A DNA stretch of 64,000 nucleotides from Mycoplasma leachii PG50 (GCF_000183365.1 NC_014751.1:620001-684000); one strand, 5' to 3'; counted from the first letter of the stretch, positions 10,573-22,362 are shown. Program-made: numbers and translations. Notes: a model not told the origin generated them from the letters alone.

Positions 10573-12706
10573 GCTTAGCCTCTCATATTTTTATTATTTC
10601 ATCTACTTTTTTTAATATTACTACCATAGCTAAAGTATCTCTATTACAATATTTAATCATATCTTTTCTAATTAAATTATCTCAAACATTTTTTTCAATT
10701 CTTTGTTCTAAAAATCTTCTAAACGTTTCACTTGCTTTACTTCCATTATTAATTGTTAAATTTTTATAAGTAAAAGTTGAATCTAAAGCTGGTTGAGTTT
10801 TTTTAATAGAATAAGATCCATAAAAATTTTTATTTGCAATTAAAAATCAAGGCCTAAAATTAGCATCAATACTATTATCTTGTTTTACACCTTTAAAAAA
10901 GTCCATCAAATCAATTGTATTATTAACAATATATAAAATTGGAATCGCTAATTTTGGAAATAAAAAAGCAATTCTTTTTAAAACAGATTTTTCAAAAGTG
11001 TCATTATAAGCAACATAAACACCTTTTTTATTACTAAAAATATCTTTTAAAAAATTAATAATAAATTCTTTTCTTGGATCTTGATAATCATTTGCTAAAA
11101 AATCATAATGAATCATACTATCTGGATTATTATAATCGTAATTTTTATCATGAATTATATCAATTGAATATTGAAAAGGAATTTGATAATAAGGATTAAC
11201 TTTACTATATTTTGGTACAGCAAATTTAACTGTTTCAAAATCATACATATAAATTGGTAGTGTTTTATATTTATTCATTACTTGTTTTAAAATATAAAAA
11301 TAATTATTATCAATCATTAATGAAGGATCTGATTTAATTTGATCATCTAATTTACTAATTTCAAAAATACGATTATACTTATAATTAATAAATTTATCAT
11401 ATTGATCATTTAATAAATTAGTAATTTCAATATCTAATAATGAATTATAGTCTTTAAAATATGGTGAGTGTAAATGTCTAATTAAAAAAGCTTTTTGTGT
11501 TTGTCTAGCTCCACCAAAATGCCAAAAATTAGGAGTTTTTTCATCAAATCAATTTAATACATGTTGACAAGCTTTATAATCTGAAATTTCTCTAGTTCAC
11601 TTAATTCAATTTTTAGTTTTTTTATCATAATGTAAATAACAAGAATCATTTTTAAAAATTTCTATAATTTGATTTTCACCATATCTTAACATATAAGCAA
11701 TTTTTAAAAATAATTCATCTAAATCAACAACATTAATTAAGTTTTTATAATCTTCAAATAATGTGGTTCTAGTTTTAGATTGACCATAAGTAAAATAATC
11801 AATTTCAATTAATTTATTCAAATCTAAATCTTCAATTTCATCTACATCTTTAAATCCCAAATCTAAATAATTAATATTATCAACAATATTTTTAGCTTCA
11901 TCAAAACTGATATTTTCATATTTTTTTATAAATTCATCAATACTTGTTTTTAAATCAAAATCAATATTAGTATCATAATCTCTTAAATAATTTTTATTTA
12001 ATCTAGCAATTGCAATATTATCAACAATATAACCATTTTTTTCTAAAACATAAACTTGATAAGCTAAATCCCAAAAATGTTCTTTTTTAACTTTACTAGT
12101 AGCTTTTGCTTCAATTATTTCAACATGATTATTACCATTTAATTTCAAAACATCACATTTAACTTTTAAATTAAAATTATCATATTCAAAAGCTGGCTCA
12201 TATAAATAGATATATTGATCTTGATGGTTTTTTAATAGTTCTCTAGTTTGATTTACTGCATCAATTATATTTGCTGTATCATTAAAGTCTTTAGTTAGTT
12301 TATCTGGATATTCTTTAATTTGTTTTAAATCAAAATATTGAATTACTTGTTGACCAAATTCTAATCCGTCTTCAATAGCATCACCTTTAAACTCATCAAG
12401 ATTAAATCCATCATCACTATTAAAAAAATTTTCTCACTTTTGTTTAAATTCATTTTTTTCTTGTTCAGTTTTTAATTCTGTATTTGTATATTCTTCAAAT
12501 AAATTAATACTAGTAGCATCACTTGAAAAATCATCTTCAGATTCTAAATCATGATCAATATTAAAAAAATACTCTTTATTTTTATTTCATTCAACAGCTT
12601 TTTTAAAATTATTTATATTATGTAAAATTCAAGCAATTTTAATACATTTTAAATTAGCAATTTTAAAAATTTCTTTAGAAATATTAATTTTAAAAATACT
12701 ATTCAT
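10562..12706 (-). CDS. DUF2779 protein: PD-(D/E)XK-like nuclease plus RNase H-like exonuclease domain
   Basis: A 714-residue protein with many UGA-Trp codons, so only pieces show under the standard code. Residues around 190-220 (VKCDVLKL...VEIIEAKATS...YQVYVLEKNG) look like a PD-(D/E)XK nuclease core: Asp, then Glu-X-Lys, then a Gln-Tyr helix, close to the Cas4/RecB pattern. A segment with CQHVLNWF and a conserved basic patch follows. The C-terminal third starts IYMYDFETVKFAVP, the Asp-Phe-Glu motif of DEDD exonucleases, and later has AYNDTFEKSVLKR and YCNRDTLAMV, giving further Asp residues. This arrangement is that of DUF2779 proteins, whose role is unknown. A role in DNA repair or defence is inference. 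It overlaps fmt by 11 bases. Confidence 0.75.
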
Positions 12707-12756
12707 AGACTAATTCTTTCTAATATTTGCTAAGTAAAATTATACTTTATTAAAAA

Positions 12757-12780
12757 TAAAAAAGGCATCATTAGTGCCTA
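12757..12780 (-). terminator. Intrinsic terminator
   Basis: The stem AGGCA / TGCCT (12763-12779) is followed by T6 on the minus strand, directly after the 205-aa gene. Confidence 0.7.
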
Positions 12781-12783
12781 AGT

Positions 12784-13401
12784 TTAATTACTTTTAGCTC
12801 TTGAAGGAACAAACTTTTTATTAGAAATATTTAACTTTCTTTCTTGATAAATATCTAGTGATCCTTTTTGAGATTTTTGTTTTTCTTTTGCTTTTTTTAG
12901 TTGTTCTTTTTCTTGTTGAGCTAATTTTTTAGCTTGCATTTTTTCAACTTCTTTTAGTTTTTGTTTTTCAGCTTTAGTTAATTTAATAGTTTTTTCACCA
13001 ATTGCTATTCTTCTTTTGGTTTCTTCTAAATCAATTTGACTATTAACTATTCATTCAGTATTATATTGTGATTTATTGATTTTAGTAGTTAAACCTTCAA
13101 CTTCATAAGCTCTTATTTCAATTATTTTTTGAGTTTTTGGTTCAATTAATTGAACAATTACATCAAAAACATCACGATACTTGTATTCAGCACCTTTTCT
13201 AGCATACACTTTTTCAAACTCAATTCTTAAATTTTTTTTATGTTCATTTTTTAAAATGTACTCTTTAATCTTACTTCTTACTTGATTGTATCTTTTTTCT
13301 TTTTCTTTTTTGTTTGCTTTTTTACCTGTAATAGTGCTTCAAATTACAAAACCAACTACAAAAACTAAAAGCACAATCATCAATATTGTAGATGTTTGCA
13401 T
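12784..13401 (-). CDS. Membrane-anchored coiled-coil protein, function unknown
   Basis: A 205-residue protein: residues 4-24 (STILMIVLLVFVVGFVIWSTI) are one hydrophobic span, then a basic turn (GKKANKKEKEK) that predicts a cytoplasmic body. The middle part (EYKYRDVFDVIVQLIEP...IIEIRAYEVEGL) looks like a small alpha/beta domain. Residues 140-185 are a Lys/Glu/Gln-rich coiled coil. UGA-Trp codons near residue 20 and in the middle break it under the standard code. ATG 13401 was chosen because it opens directly into the membrane span. I do not recognise the family. It is 41 bases from mnmA and may share its transcript. Confidence 0.7.
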
Positions 13402-13442
13402 AAAATCATTTCTTTCTATAACAATATAATTATAAAGTATTT

Positions 13443-14594
<1,152 letters not shown>

Positions 14595-14639
14595 TTATAT
14601 AAAATTATAAATTAGTAAAATCCTACTTACTAGATTTAC

Positions 14640-14665
14640 AAAAAAAGCTCCTAAATATTTAGGAG
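14640..14665 (-). terminator. Intrinsic terminator after the lipoprotein locus
   Basis: The perfect palindrome CTCCTAAATATTTAGGAG (14648-14665) directly follows the stop of the 109-codon frame, with a T-run on the minus strand. Confidence 0.8.
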
Positions 14666-14995
14666 TTAAATAGATATGTTTTTTAATTCTTCTTCAAGTT
14701 CTGTAATTTGATCAACTAAGTCAAATAATTTAGATTGAATTTGATCTTTTTGTTCTTTATTAATTAGTGTTTCTATTTCTTGAACAAATGTTTCAATTTC
14801 TTTTTTATTATTTTCTTCTAAATCTAGAATTAAATTTTCTTTAAAAAGTTCTTCTAGCAATGATGAGATAGGTTGTTTAAGTTCTTTTATCTTATCTAAT
14901 GGTAAAGATTGATAAATTTCTAAATTTGTTTGTTTTTTGCTCTTTTCTGATTCTTTAACTTTTTTTATAACCATATTAAAATAATCAACTAGCAT
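14666..14995 (-). CDS. Detached C-terminal domain of the lipoprotein upstream (-1 frame)
   Basis: A 109-codon frame that begins at an ATG inside the last codons of the lipoprotein gene (14989-15630) in the -1 phase. It encodes an acidic helical domain (EELFKENLILDLEENN..., LFDLVDQITELEEEL). The same domain ends the decayed paralogue at 16264-17032 (LFGLIDQILVLEKSL), where it belonged to a lipoprotein. So it is most likely the tail of the upstream gene, detached by a one-base loss in a run of seven A. It could still be made by -1 slippage at A-AAA-AAA, or by reinitiation at the overlapping ATG. No ribosome site precedes that ATG. Confidence 0.6.
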   Translation of the reverse strand: MLVDYFNMVIKKVKESEKSKKQTNLEIYQSLPLDKIKELKQPISSLLEELFKENLILDLEENNKKEIETFVQEIETLINKEQKDQIQSKLFDLVDQITELEEELKNISI

Positions 14996-15630
14996 TTTTT
15001 TAATATCTCTTCTACTAATACTTTTAACTCATTCTGATTATTAGGTTTATCTAATATAACCTTTATTTTACTTTTAATTCATTTATTTCTTTGATTTATT
15101 TTTGAAGTTTCAAAATCATCTTTTTTAGGTTCTTTATATCCTTCATCATTTGGAAGATTTTCTTTTTCATTTGTATTATTATGAGAGTTGGTACCGCTAG
15201 AATTGTGATTTGGTTGAAAATTATCCTTAGATTCTGGGTTTTTAGAATTGTTTTTATCTAAATTACTTGTATCACCTTGACTAGAGTTATCTTTTGAATC
15301 GTTATTATCTTTTATTTCTTTTTCTTTTTCACCTGGTTTAGGTTTAGGAGTATCTGGTTGATCTGGTCTTTTTGGATCAACTAGAGTAGTTGAGTTGTTT
15401 GAATCAGATTCACTTGGCTTAGTGTTTTCTGGTTTTTTATTTGAACTCTCGTTTGATCCTTGATTTGATGTTTCACTTGAACCTGAATTTGTAGGCTCAA
15501 CTGGTTTTGATCCAGGTTTGTCTACACTAGATTTGTTTTCTTTTTTTGCAGGATTATCACAAGCAATCACTAAACTAGCACCAGTCGAACTAATCGCTAT
15601 TGTTCCTAAAATTGCTAATAATTTTTTCAT
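14989..15630 (-). CDS. Prolipoprotein with long Ser/Asn/Lys/Pro-rich linker, tail frameshifted
   Basis: A 213-residue surface lipoprotein. The leader is MKKLLAILGTIAISSTGASLVIAC with lipobox VIAC. Residues 25-180 are a low-complexity linker (Asn, Ser, Lys, Pro, Asp) of the kind that lifts a domain off the membrane. After one UGA-Trp it continues to ...EEILKKC and stops at TAG 14989-14991, just after seven A. One more A, or a -1 shift there, joins it to the 109-codon frame at 14666, giving a protein of about 322 residues. The intact parent is therefore longer than this frame. Confidence 0.75.
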
Positions 15631-16263
15631 ATGTTCACACCTTATTTTTAATGAGTTTATTAACTCTATTTAGTATATTTCTTTTTGTTAAACGAATTGG
15701 TTTTTCTTAAGTTGCTAATATTGTTATTATAACAATTGTTTTATCTCGCTTATTAATTTATCTTGCCTTTGTTTAAATTTAATTAATAAAGAATTAATTT
15801 TACCTAAAATATTTTCTTTGTTCTTTAGTTGACACCTTATTTAAAAAATAATTATTCTTTACAATTATTTCTTGTTTTTCTATGTCAATAATTTTGCAAC
15901 TATTAACAAAACCGTAATTAAATAAGAATACTAATTTCAACTTTATTATATCTTTTCCCTTAGATTAAAAAAATAGTTTTAAAATCTTAATATTAAACTT
16001 TCTCATAAACTTTAGTTTTAAATAAAATTTATTAAATATTTATAAATAAGTTTAAGTCAAAAAAATATTAATTAATATCATATACTTCTCTATAATTTTT
16101 TATACTTTTTATATATTTTTTATTGCTTTTAATTTTAGCAATGTTAATTTCTTTAGTACTAATAGTGTTACTATTATTTGACACAAGAAACAACAAATAA
16201 GATTGTGAGAATAATAAAATGGTTGACGTTAATAATTATAAAAATTTGTTTAATTTACTTTTT
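15631..16263. other. 633-base gap with decayed sequence only
   Basis: No complete gene. Next to the lipoprotein start it holds that gene's promoter region. Positions 15727-15945 keep a broken frame annotated separately. About 16058-16205 (minus) has a 46-codon open stretch ending ...KSIKNYREVYDIN with no start or ribosome site, probably another remnant. The rest is AT-rich without repeats or hairpins that I can support. Confidence 0.6.
15727..15945 (-). pseudogene. Short remnant resembling the C-terminus of a type I restriction HsdS subunit
   Basis: Two overlapping frames on the minus strand read FVNSCKIIDIEKQEIIV...STKEQ and, after a one-base shift, ENILGKINSLLIKFKQRQDK ending in LISEIKQLL then TAA. 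The pattern of Glu-Gln followed by a long helix with Gln-Arg and a Lys-rich end resembles the conserved coiled-coil end of HsdS specificity subunits. It is too short (about 70 codons) and has no start. No hsdM or hsdR is nearby. The family call is tentative. Confidence 0.35.
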
Positions 16264-17032
16264 TTATTTAAGTGATTTCTCTAAGACTAAAATTTGATCT
16301 ATTAGACCAAATAATCTTTCTTTAACTTGTTCATATTTCTGTTCTTTTAAAAGATTATTAATTTCATTCTTGTTCTTATAAAATTCTTCTTCTAATTCTT
16401 CATCAAAAATATCATTAAATAATTTTTGAAGCTTTAGAACCATAGTTTTTTTCTCTTTTTCTTTAACTATTTCCTTATATTTATCGATGTTTTTTGCAAC
16501 ATTTTGTTCACTTATATTTTCATTAAAAAAATGTTAAAAACTCGCTTTGAATTTGATCAATATTTGCATTTTTTTAATCATTTTCCAATTTTATTATTAA
16601 GTTCTGAACTTACCTTAGCTATTTTAGAAGTAGAAGTCAATCGTATACTTTTAAAAGTAACGCTTTCTGCAATTTTGCTAATTTCATCTGTATTTTTTTC
16701 TTTTATAGCAATAATTATTTTATTTTTAATTTCATTAACAAACTCTTTAGCTTTCTCTTCTTTTTCCTTCTTTGAAATAGGTTTTTCTACAGATGACTCA
16801 TCTCCTTGAATATTATGATCATTATCTTTTAATCCATTGACAGAATTTTGATCAGAATTAGAATCGGGACTGTTTCTGTAGATTCTCTTTTTTCATCTGA
16901 AATATCATTTTTAGAATTTTCTTTGTTTTTTTCTTCAACTTTTACTTTATTGTTAGGTTTTTTACAAGAAACGACAGCAAATGAAGTAGTTAAAATTGTT
17001 GATAAACTTAGTACTGTTAAGAATTTTTTCAT
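16264..17032 (-). pseudogene. Decayed lipoprotein, paralogue of the 14.7-15.6 kb gene
   Basis: ATG 17032 opens a leader MKKFLTVLSLSTILTTSFAVVSC with lipobox VVSC and a Lys/Asn/Glu linker. The frame ends early at TAA 16829. The continuation is found in another frame (DSNSDQNSVNG...KEKEEKAKEFVNEIKN) after a slip near 16865. A second break near 16510, next to a T-run, leads to the last part (EQNVAKNIDKYKEIV...LFGLIDQILVLEKSLK, TAA 16264). The tail is clearly related to the 109-codon frame at 14666. At least two frameshifts make this a pseudogene. Plus-strand frames here are shadows. Confidence 0.75.
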
Positions 17033-17188
17033 ATCTTTTCCTTAATTTTTAAATAAGTTAATATTTTACATTATAAAAGTTTTACCTAATATGACTATAG
17101 AAAAACTTAAAAATTAACTAGTTTTTGAAGAATAATCCCGAAATGAACAAAAAACAAGAAAATAACTAATCAAAAAAGCAATTTAACA

Positions 17189-17232
17189 GACATAAAATAA
17201 GTTAAAAAATCTCTTATTTAATGTCTTTTTTT
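17189..17232 (+). terminator. Hairpin with T7 upstream of the transposase
   Basis: GACATAAAATAAG pairs with CTTATTTAATGTC and is followed by TTTTTTT on the plus strand, about 50 bases before the transposase ATG. It looks like an intrinsic terminator that would stop read-through into the element. Whether it lies inside the IS end is unknown. Confidence 0.55.
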
Positions 17233-17233
17233 A

Positions 17234-17275
17234 TGCTATAATATAGATATAATGCTATATAAAAAGGGAAGAGAG
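17234..17275 (+). promoter_or_regulatory. Extended -10 promoter and ribosome site of the transposase
   Basis: TGCTATAAT (17234-17242) is an extended -10 box. It lies directly after the hairpin, about 40 bases from the ATG, followed by AAGGGAAGAGAG as a moderate ribosome site. No clear -35 box is seen. Confidence 0.55.
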
Positions 17276-17280
17276 ATAGA

Positions 17281-18727
17281 ATGGCGATACCTTTAGAAAT
17301 AAGACAAGTTGAAAGACCTAAGAACACAGTTGTAAAAGATTATTTCGGGAAATACAAAGTTGTAAAAAGAACAAGTAAATATGTTAACGGAAAAGCTATA
17401 CCAGTTGATCTTGAAATAGTGGGTGAAAATAATAGATTTTCAATTTGTACCTTTTGAAACACCAATTCCGGTTGGACAAAGATCAAAAAAGAAAAAAGAA
17501 TTAATTGAAATAGGTACTGATGTTAAAGAATACGGAAACGTTGCAATATTTACAAAAAATGGAGAAGATATTTTAAAAAAATTATTCAAACATTTTGATG
17601 ATGTTACTGCTTTGAAGCTTTATGTAATTGCTTTGATAAGATGTACTTATCCAAAACCAGTTAATAGAGATTTAAAACATTATTATGAAATTTCATTCTT
17701 ATCAGAAATATTTAAAAAAGTTGGTCTTTCAGAATCTCTACTTCCTGAATTCTTTGAAAAAACAGGTCGAGCTTATTTAAGAATTAAAGAGTTTATGGAA
17801 GATAGAATGCAAGAATTTAAAGGAAGGATTCAAATTATTGATGGAACACTAAAATCATACAATTCTAGTGATTGTACTTTTTCACAATGATCAAGAAAAG
17901 GAAGAGTAAAAGGTAGCAGAGATTTCACTCTATTGTATACTTGTGATTTAGAGACAAAAGAACCAATTTATCAAAGACCATACCAAGGAAATATGTTAGA
18001 TAGCAGTATCTTTGAGGATTTTTTAGAAAAAGTTCCAAGCAACGATGAGATTTTGATAGCTGATAAAGGATTTAGAACAAATGCAATTTCTGAATTATTA
18101 AAACAAAATAGAAACATTAAATATCTACTTCCTTTAAAAAGAAATACAAAATTTATTAAGTCTGAAAATTTTATAGAGAGATTATCTCCTGTAAACATTA
18201 AAGGAAAACAACTTTTAGGATCTAAACGACAAATAAACGACAAATTTTACTATCTATTTAAAGATTTAGAAATTGCTGGAAAAGAAAGTATCGGTAGATA
18301 CCAAAAACATTTAAGAAAAGAGAATTTCGATATTTCTGAATTCAAAAAAGAAGAAGAATATTTTGGAACAATTGCTTTTGAATCAAATGTAGATTTGGAT
18401 TTAGAAGATGTGTACACTCTTTATGATCAAAGATGAGAAATTGAAGAAATGTTTAATTTTTACAAAAACATTTTAGAACTTTCGAAAACTAGAGTTCACT
18501 CTGAAATGAAAGTTTATACAACTGAATTTATAAATTACTTATCATTAATAATTGGTACACGTGTTAAAAATGAATTTATCAAATTGAACTTACACAAAAA
18601 TTATTCATTCAAACAAATAATAGAATACTTGAGAAGTTATAAAATGGAACACATAAGCGGTAAAGAATGAAAGAAAAGCAAGATGCTGAAATATGTTCAA
18701 AATCTTGCTGATTCATTGAATATATAG
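17281..18727 (+). pseudogene. IS4-family transposase with a one-base frameshift
   Basis: The N-terminus (MAIPLEIRQVERPKN...) runs in one frame from 17281. From about 17429 on, the protein continues in the +1 frame (IIDFQFVPFETPIPVGQ...) to TAG 18725. Reading GGT-GAA-ATA instead of GGT-GAA-AAT, that is removing one A from the AAAA at 17426-17429, restores one frame of about 481 residues. Catalytic parts are present: Asp in IIDGTLK, Asp in LIADKGFR, and the IS4 signature Tyr-x2-Arg-x3-Glu-x6-Lys in YDQRWEIEEMFNFYK. UGA-Trp codons are used. Without frameshifting no full transposase is made. Confidence 0.85.
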
Positions 18728-18883
18728 TAATGTACTAAAACTTTTTTATTACATTTAATTTATACCAATTAATTTTTTTAATTAAAAAATAAAAAACACT
18801 TTATATTTTAAAATAACTATAAAACAAACAAAGACTAAAAAAAAGATGTACTAAAATAAACTAAAAAAGTTTTTTATTTTATT

Positions 18884-19560
<677 letters not shown>

Positions 19561-19581
19561 TTTCTCACCAAATTATCTTAT

Positions 19582-20238
19582 TTATTTAAATTTAAAATAC
19601 AAATCATTTAAAATTTCAAAAATTGTTATAGAAGCTTGATTTATAAATTTATCAAATTGTATCATATTAGAATCATTTAAAAACATTATATCACTAACAA
19701 CTTTAACACTACTAATTGGTTTTTTATATAAAAAAGCTGTATGAAATAAACTGCAAGCTTCCATATCAACTAAATCTATTTTTTGATTTAGCTTATTAAT
19801 AAATTGTTTTAAATGTTCTTGTTTATTAATAAAAACATCTCCAGAAGCAATATTTGCTGTTTTGTAATCTAAAGATAACTTTAATTTAGTTGCTAAAAAA
19901 TATTTAGGTAGTTTTGGAATTTGACCATATGAATAATTAAATCCAGTTACATCAACACTAAAATAATAAGCCTTATTAACTAGTATAATGTCATTTTGCT
20001 TAAAGTTTTTATTTAAACTACCACAAGTTCCTATATTTAAAATTTGATCAATTTGATAATTATTTAATAAATAACTTAAACTACAACTGGCATTTACTAA
20101 CCCAATTCCACTTATGCATAACAATATATCTTGATATTGATACAATTTTAAAATATCATTATCAATAATTAATTTTGCACCAGTTTTTTTAAGACTGTAT
20201 TCTAGTTCTTCATACATTGCACTAATTATTAATTTCAT
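19582..20238 (-). CDS. mtnN: 5'-methylthioadenosine/S-adenosylhomocysteine nucleosidase
   Basis: A 218-residue MtnN/Pfs enzyme that splits MTA and SAH to adenine and thioribose derivatives, clearing by-products of methylation. Family features are MYEELEYSLK near the N-terminus, CISGIGLVNAS, IGTCGSLN, GDVFINKQEHL, the VDMEACSLFHTAF block with the catalytic Glu, and KVVSDIM with the catalytic Asp (VSD). Slightly shorter than typical (about 230). The start lies two bases from the nadD-yqeK stop, so it is translated in one operon with it. Confidence 0.93.
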   Translation of the reverse strand: MKLIISAMYEELEYSLKKTGAKLIIDNDILKLYQYQDILLCISGIGLVNASCSLSYLLNNYQIDQILNIGTCGSLNKNFKQNDIILVNKAYYFSVDVTGFNYSYGQIPKLPKYFLATKLKLSLDYKTANIASGDVFINKQEHLKQFINKLNQKIDLVDMEACSLFHTAFLYKKPISSVKVVSDIMFLNDSNMIQFDKFINQASITIFEILNDLYFKFK

Positions 20239-20239
20239 A

Positions 20240-21343
20240 TTATTTTTTATATTTTAAAAAATGTTCAACTGTTTTTATTAACATAGAACCAATATTTTCT
20301 TTACCATATTTTTTTATAGCTAAATCATATTGATTTTTTAATAAAACTTTAAATCCTGTCATTAAGTCTGTAAAACATAGTTCTCTTAATTGTTCAACAT
20401 TTTCATAATTTCTTTCAATACTAATTTTATCTGCACAAAAAACTATAATATCTAATTTAGTCATTTTCTCACTACCAACAGTGTGATTAAAAACAGCACT
20501 TAAAATTTCTTGATCATCAATTAGTCAATCATATAATAAATGCAAATAAGCTGTATATGAATGTCAAACTGGATAAGGTTCATTAATTAATTGTGGTAAA
20601 TAAGTTTTTAAATAACTTAAAGCTTTTTCTTTTGATCATCTTTTTGTAATATCATGAAGTGTTCCAGCAATTAAAGCTTTTTTAGGATCTACATTTCATT
20701 TAATTGCTAATTCATAAGCCATTTTTCCAACATTTAAACAATGATTATAACGTTCAAGATCCATCTTTGTTTCCATACGTTCATATAAATACATTAAATT
20801 ATAATTAACATAATCATTAATATCTTTAATTTGTTTGTCTAAATGTTTTAAATTTCTTATATCTGTAGAACTTAAATGATTATTTTCAAATTCAAATAAT
20901 TCTAAATGGTACTTATTTAAAATTGTTTTGTTATAATTTTCATTTCTTTTAAAAATTTTAAAATCAATTATTTGAATTAGTTCATTAAAATTATTTCACT
21001 CTTCAAAACGATCTAATTGATCTGAACCCATAATAAAAGAAAAAGAGTCATTCTTATTGGTTTTTAAAATATGTTTAACTGTTTGATATGTTGGAGTGGA
21101 TTTTTGATTCTTAATTTCATAATTATAAATTTTTACATAATCAAATTTATTTTTAATAATATCTAACATATTTAAACGATCTTTTATACTACTATTTTGT
21201 TTAGTTTTAAAAGGATTTAAATAAGTTGGGATTAACCAGACTTCATCAAAATTTAATTTTTCATAGCAAGTTCTTATAATATTAACATGATCAGTATGAA
21301 TTGGATCAAAACTACCACCAAATAGAGCTATTTTTTTACTCAT
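20240..21343 (-). CDS. nadD: Fused NadD nicotinate-nucleotide adenylyltransferase and YqeK HD phosphohydrolase
   Basis: 367 residues. The N-terminal half is NadD: KIALFGGSFDPIHTDHVN with the (H/T)xGH-type nucleotidyltransferase motif, then IMGSDQLDRFEEW and STDIRNL (an ISSTxIR-like motif). It makes NaAD from nicotinate mononucleotide. The C-terminal half is an HD domain of the YqeK type: RYNHCLNVGKMA, AGTLHDITKRW, FNHTVGS and VFCADKIS give the metal ligands; YqeK proteins cleave Ap4A. In B. subtilis nadD and yqeK are separate neighbours; here one frame covers both, with UGA-Trp codons in the linker and HD part. It sits in an operon with nadE. Confidence 0.93.
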
Positions 21344-21360
21344 TACTTCACCTAAATTGT

Positions 21361-21606
21361 TTAATTTTGTTGCTTTTCTTTTTCTTTTTTAATAATTAAA
21401 TTAATTTCTTGATCTATAATTTCTTGAATATCTTGTTGTTTTGTTTGATTGATGTTTTTCTTTTTTTGAATAAAATAAGTCAAAATAAAAATTAATAATG
21501 ACAATATAGCAATAATAGCAAAGACCAAAATAAAAATTCGAAAAGGTATAGCAATTCCAAACACTTCAATTGGTTTAAAATGATACTTACTTAATTGTCA
21601 AAACAT
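21361..21606 (-). CDS. Small single-span membrane protein
   Basis: An 81-residue protein with one strong hydrophobic segment (residues 19-48, FGIAIPFRIFILVFAIIAIL...) followed by a basic and acidic tail (QKKKNIN... KKEKEKQQ). UGA is Trp3, so the start is ATG 21606 with AAAGGG upstream, not the Met at 21564. It lies 17 bases from both nadE and nadD-yqeK and must share their transcript. No family recognised. Confidence 0.7.
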
Positions 21607-21623
21607 TTATTTTACCCTTTCTT

Positions 21624-22361
21624 TTATCTTTGAATTTTTTTTGGTTTTATAGCTAATGATCTTTTATGTTTGCTAATTTTATGTAAATAATCAATACGTT
21701 TTTTTAATTTAGGATCATTGTTTTGTTTTAATAAATAGCTGTCAATTAAATCATAACTAAATCCAATTTCACCTTCATCAGTTTGTCCTTCTCACAACCC
21801 TGCTGTTGGTTTTCTATTAATTATTAATTCAGGAACATTTAAAATTTTAGCAGCTTTTTTAACTTCAGATTTTAATAAGTGAATAATAGGAACAACATCA
21901 ACTCCGCCATCACCATACTTAGTAAAATAACCTATATGTCATTCATCTAAATTATCAGTTCCTAAAACTAAATACTTTTTAGTTTGAGCTATTGTATATA
22001 AAGTTGTCATTCTCAACCTAGCTTTAGCGTTTGAAATAGCTAATAAACTTGGTTTTTCATCTAAATTAGAAAAACTATTTTTAAATGCATCAAAACTAGT
22101 TTCTAAGTTAACTTCAATATTTTTTAAATGATTAGTTTTAATAAGTTCATTAGCACAATCATAATCTAGTTGTGAAGAATAAATTGGCATTCACACAGTT
22201 AAATAATTATCTGGAAAAGCACGTTTTGCTAAATTTGCAACAACTGCTGAATCGATTCCTCCACTAATTCCAACAACAACACCATTGCATTTAGCTTTTT
22301 TTACAGTTTGTTGAATAAATTCAACTAAATAATCTAAATATTGTTTTAAATTAGTTTGCAT
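21624..22361 (-). CDS. nadE: NH3-dependent NAD+ synthetase
   Basis: A 245-residue enzyme converting deamido-NAD to NAD with ammonia and ATP, the step after NadD. The PP-loop is GISGGIDSAVVANLA. Further family blocks are NAKARLRMTTLYTIA, VLGTDNLDEWHIGYFTKYGD and PTAGLWEGQTDEGEIGFSYD. There is no glutaminase domain, as in the short bacterial form. I chose ATG 22361 because the upstream candidates (TTG 22391, ATG 22385) lie inside the end of obg. The obg stop is one base before it. Confidence 0.95.
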
Positions 22362-22362
22362 A

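Larger units (their letters stand above)
17233..18730 (+). mobile_element. Insertion sequence, IS4 family (IS1634-like), ends not resolved
   Basis: The body is the transposase at 17281-18727. I could not find convincing terminal inverted repeats or a target duplication: both flanks are AT-rich and no pair longer than chance stands out. Two copies of ATGTACTAAAA occur in direct orientation after the gene (near 18731 and 18848) but do not define an end. The element lies between the decayed lipoprotein and the broken kinase gene. Confidence 0.6.

Noticed and set aside
16504..17045. Plus-strand Ser/Phe/Leu-rich frames opposite the decayed lipoprotein
   Set aside because: Reverse complement of Lys/Glu/Ser-rich coding sequence; no ribosome site and no recognisable domain.
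17971..18243. Minus-strand frame inside the transposase
   Set aside because: Shadow of the transposase frame; no start signals.
18728..18880. Direct repeat ATGTACTAAAA as target duplication of the IS
   Set aside because: Both copies lie on the same side of the transposase, so they cannot flank the element.
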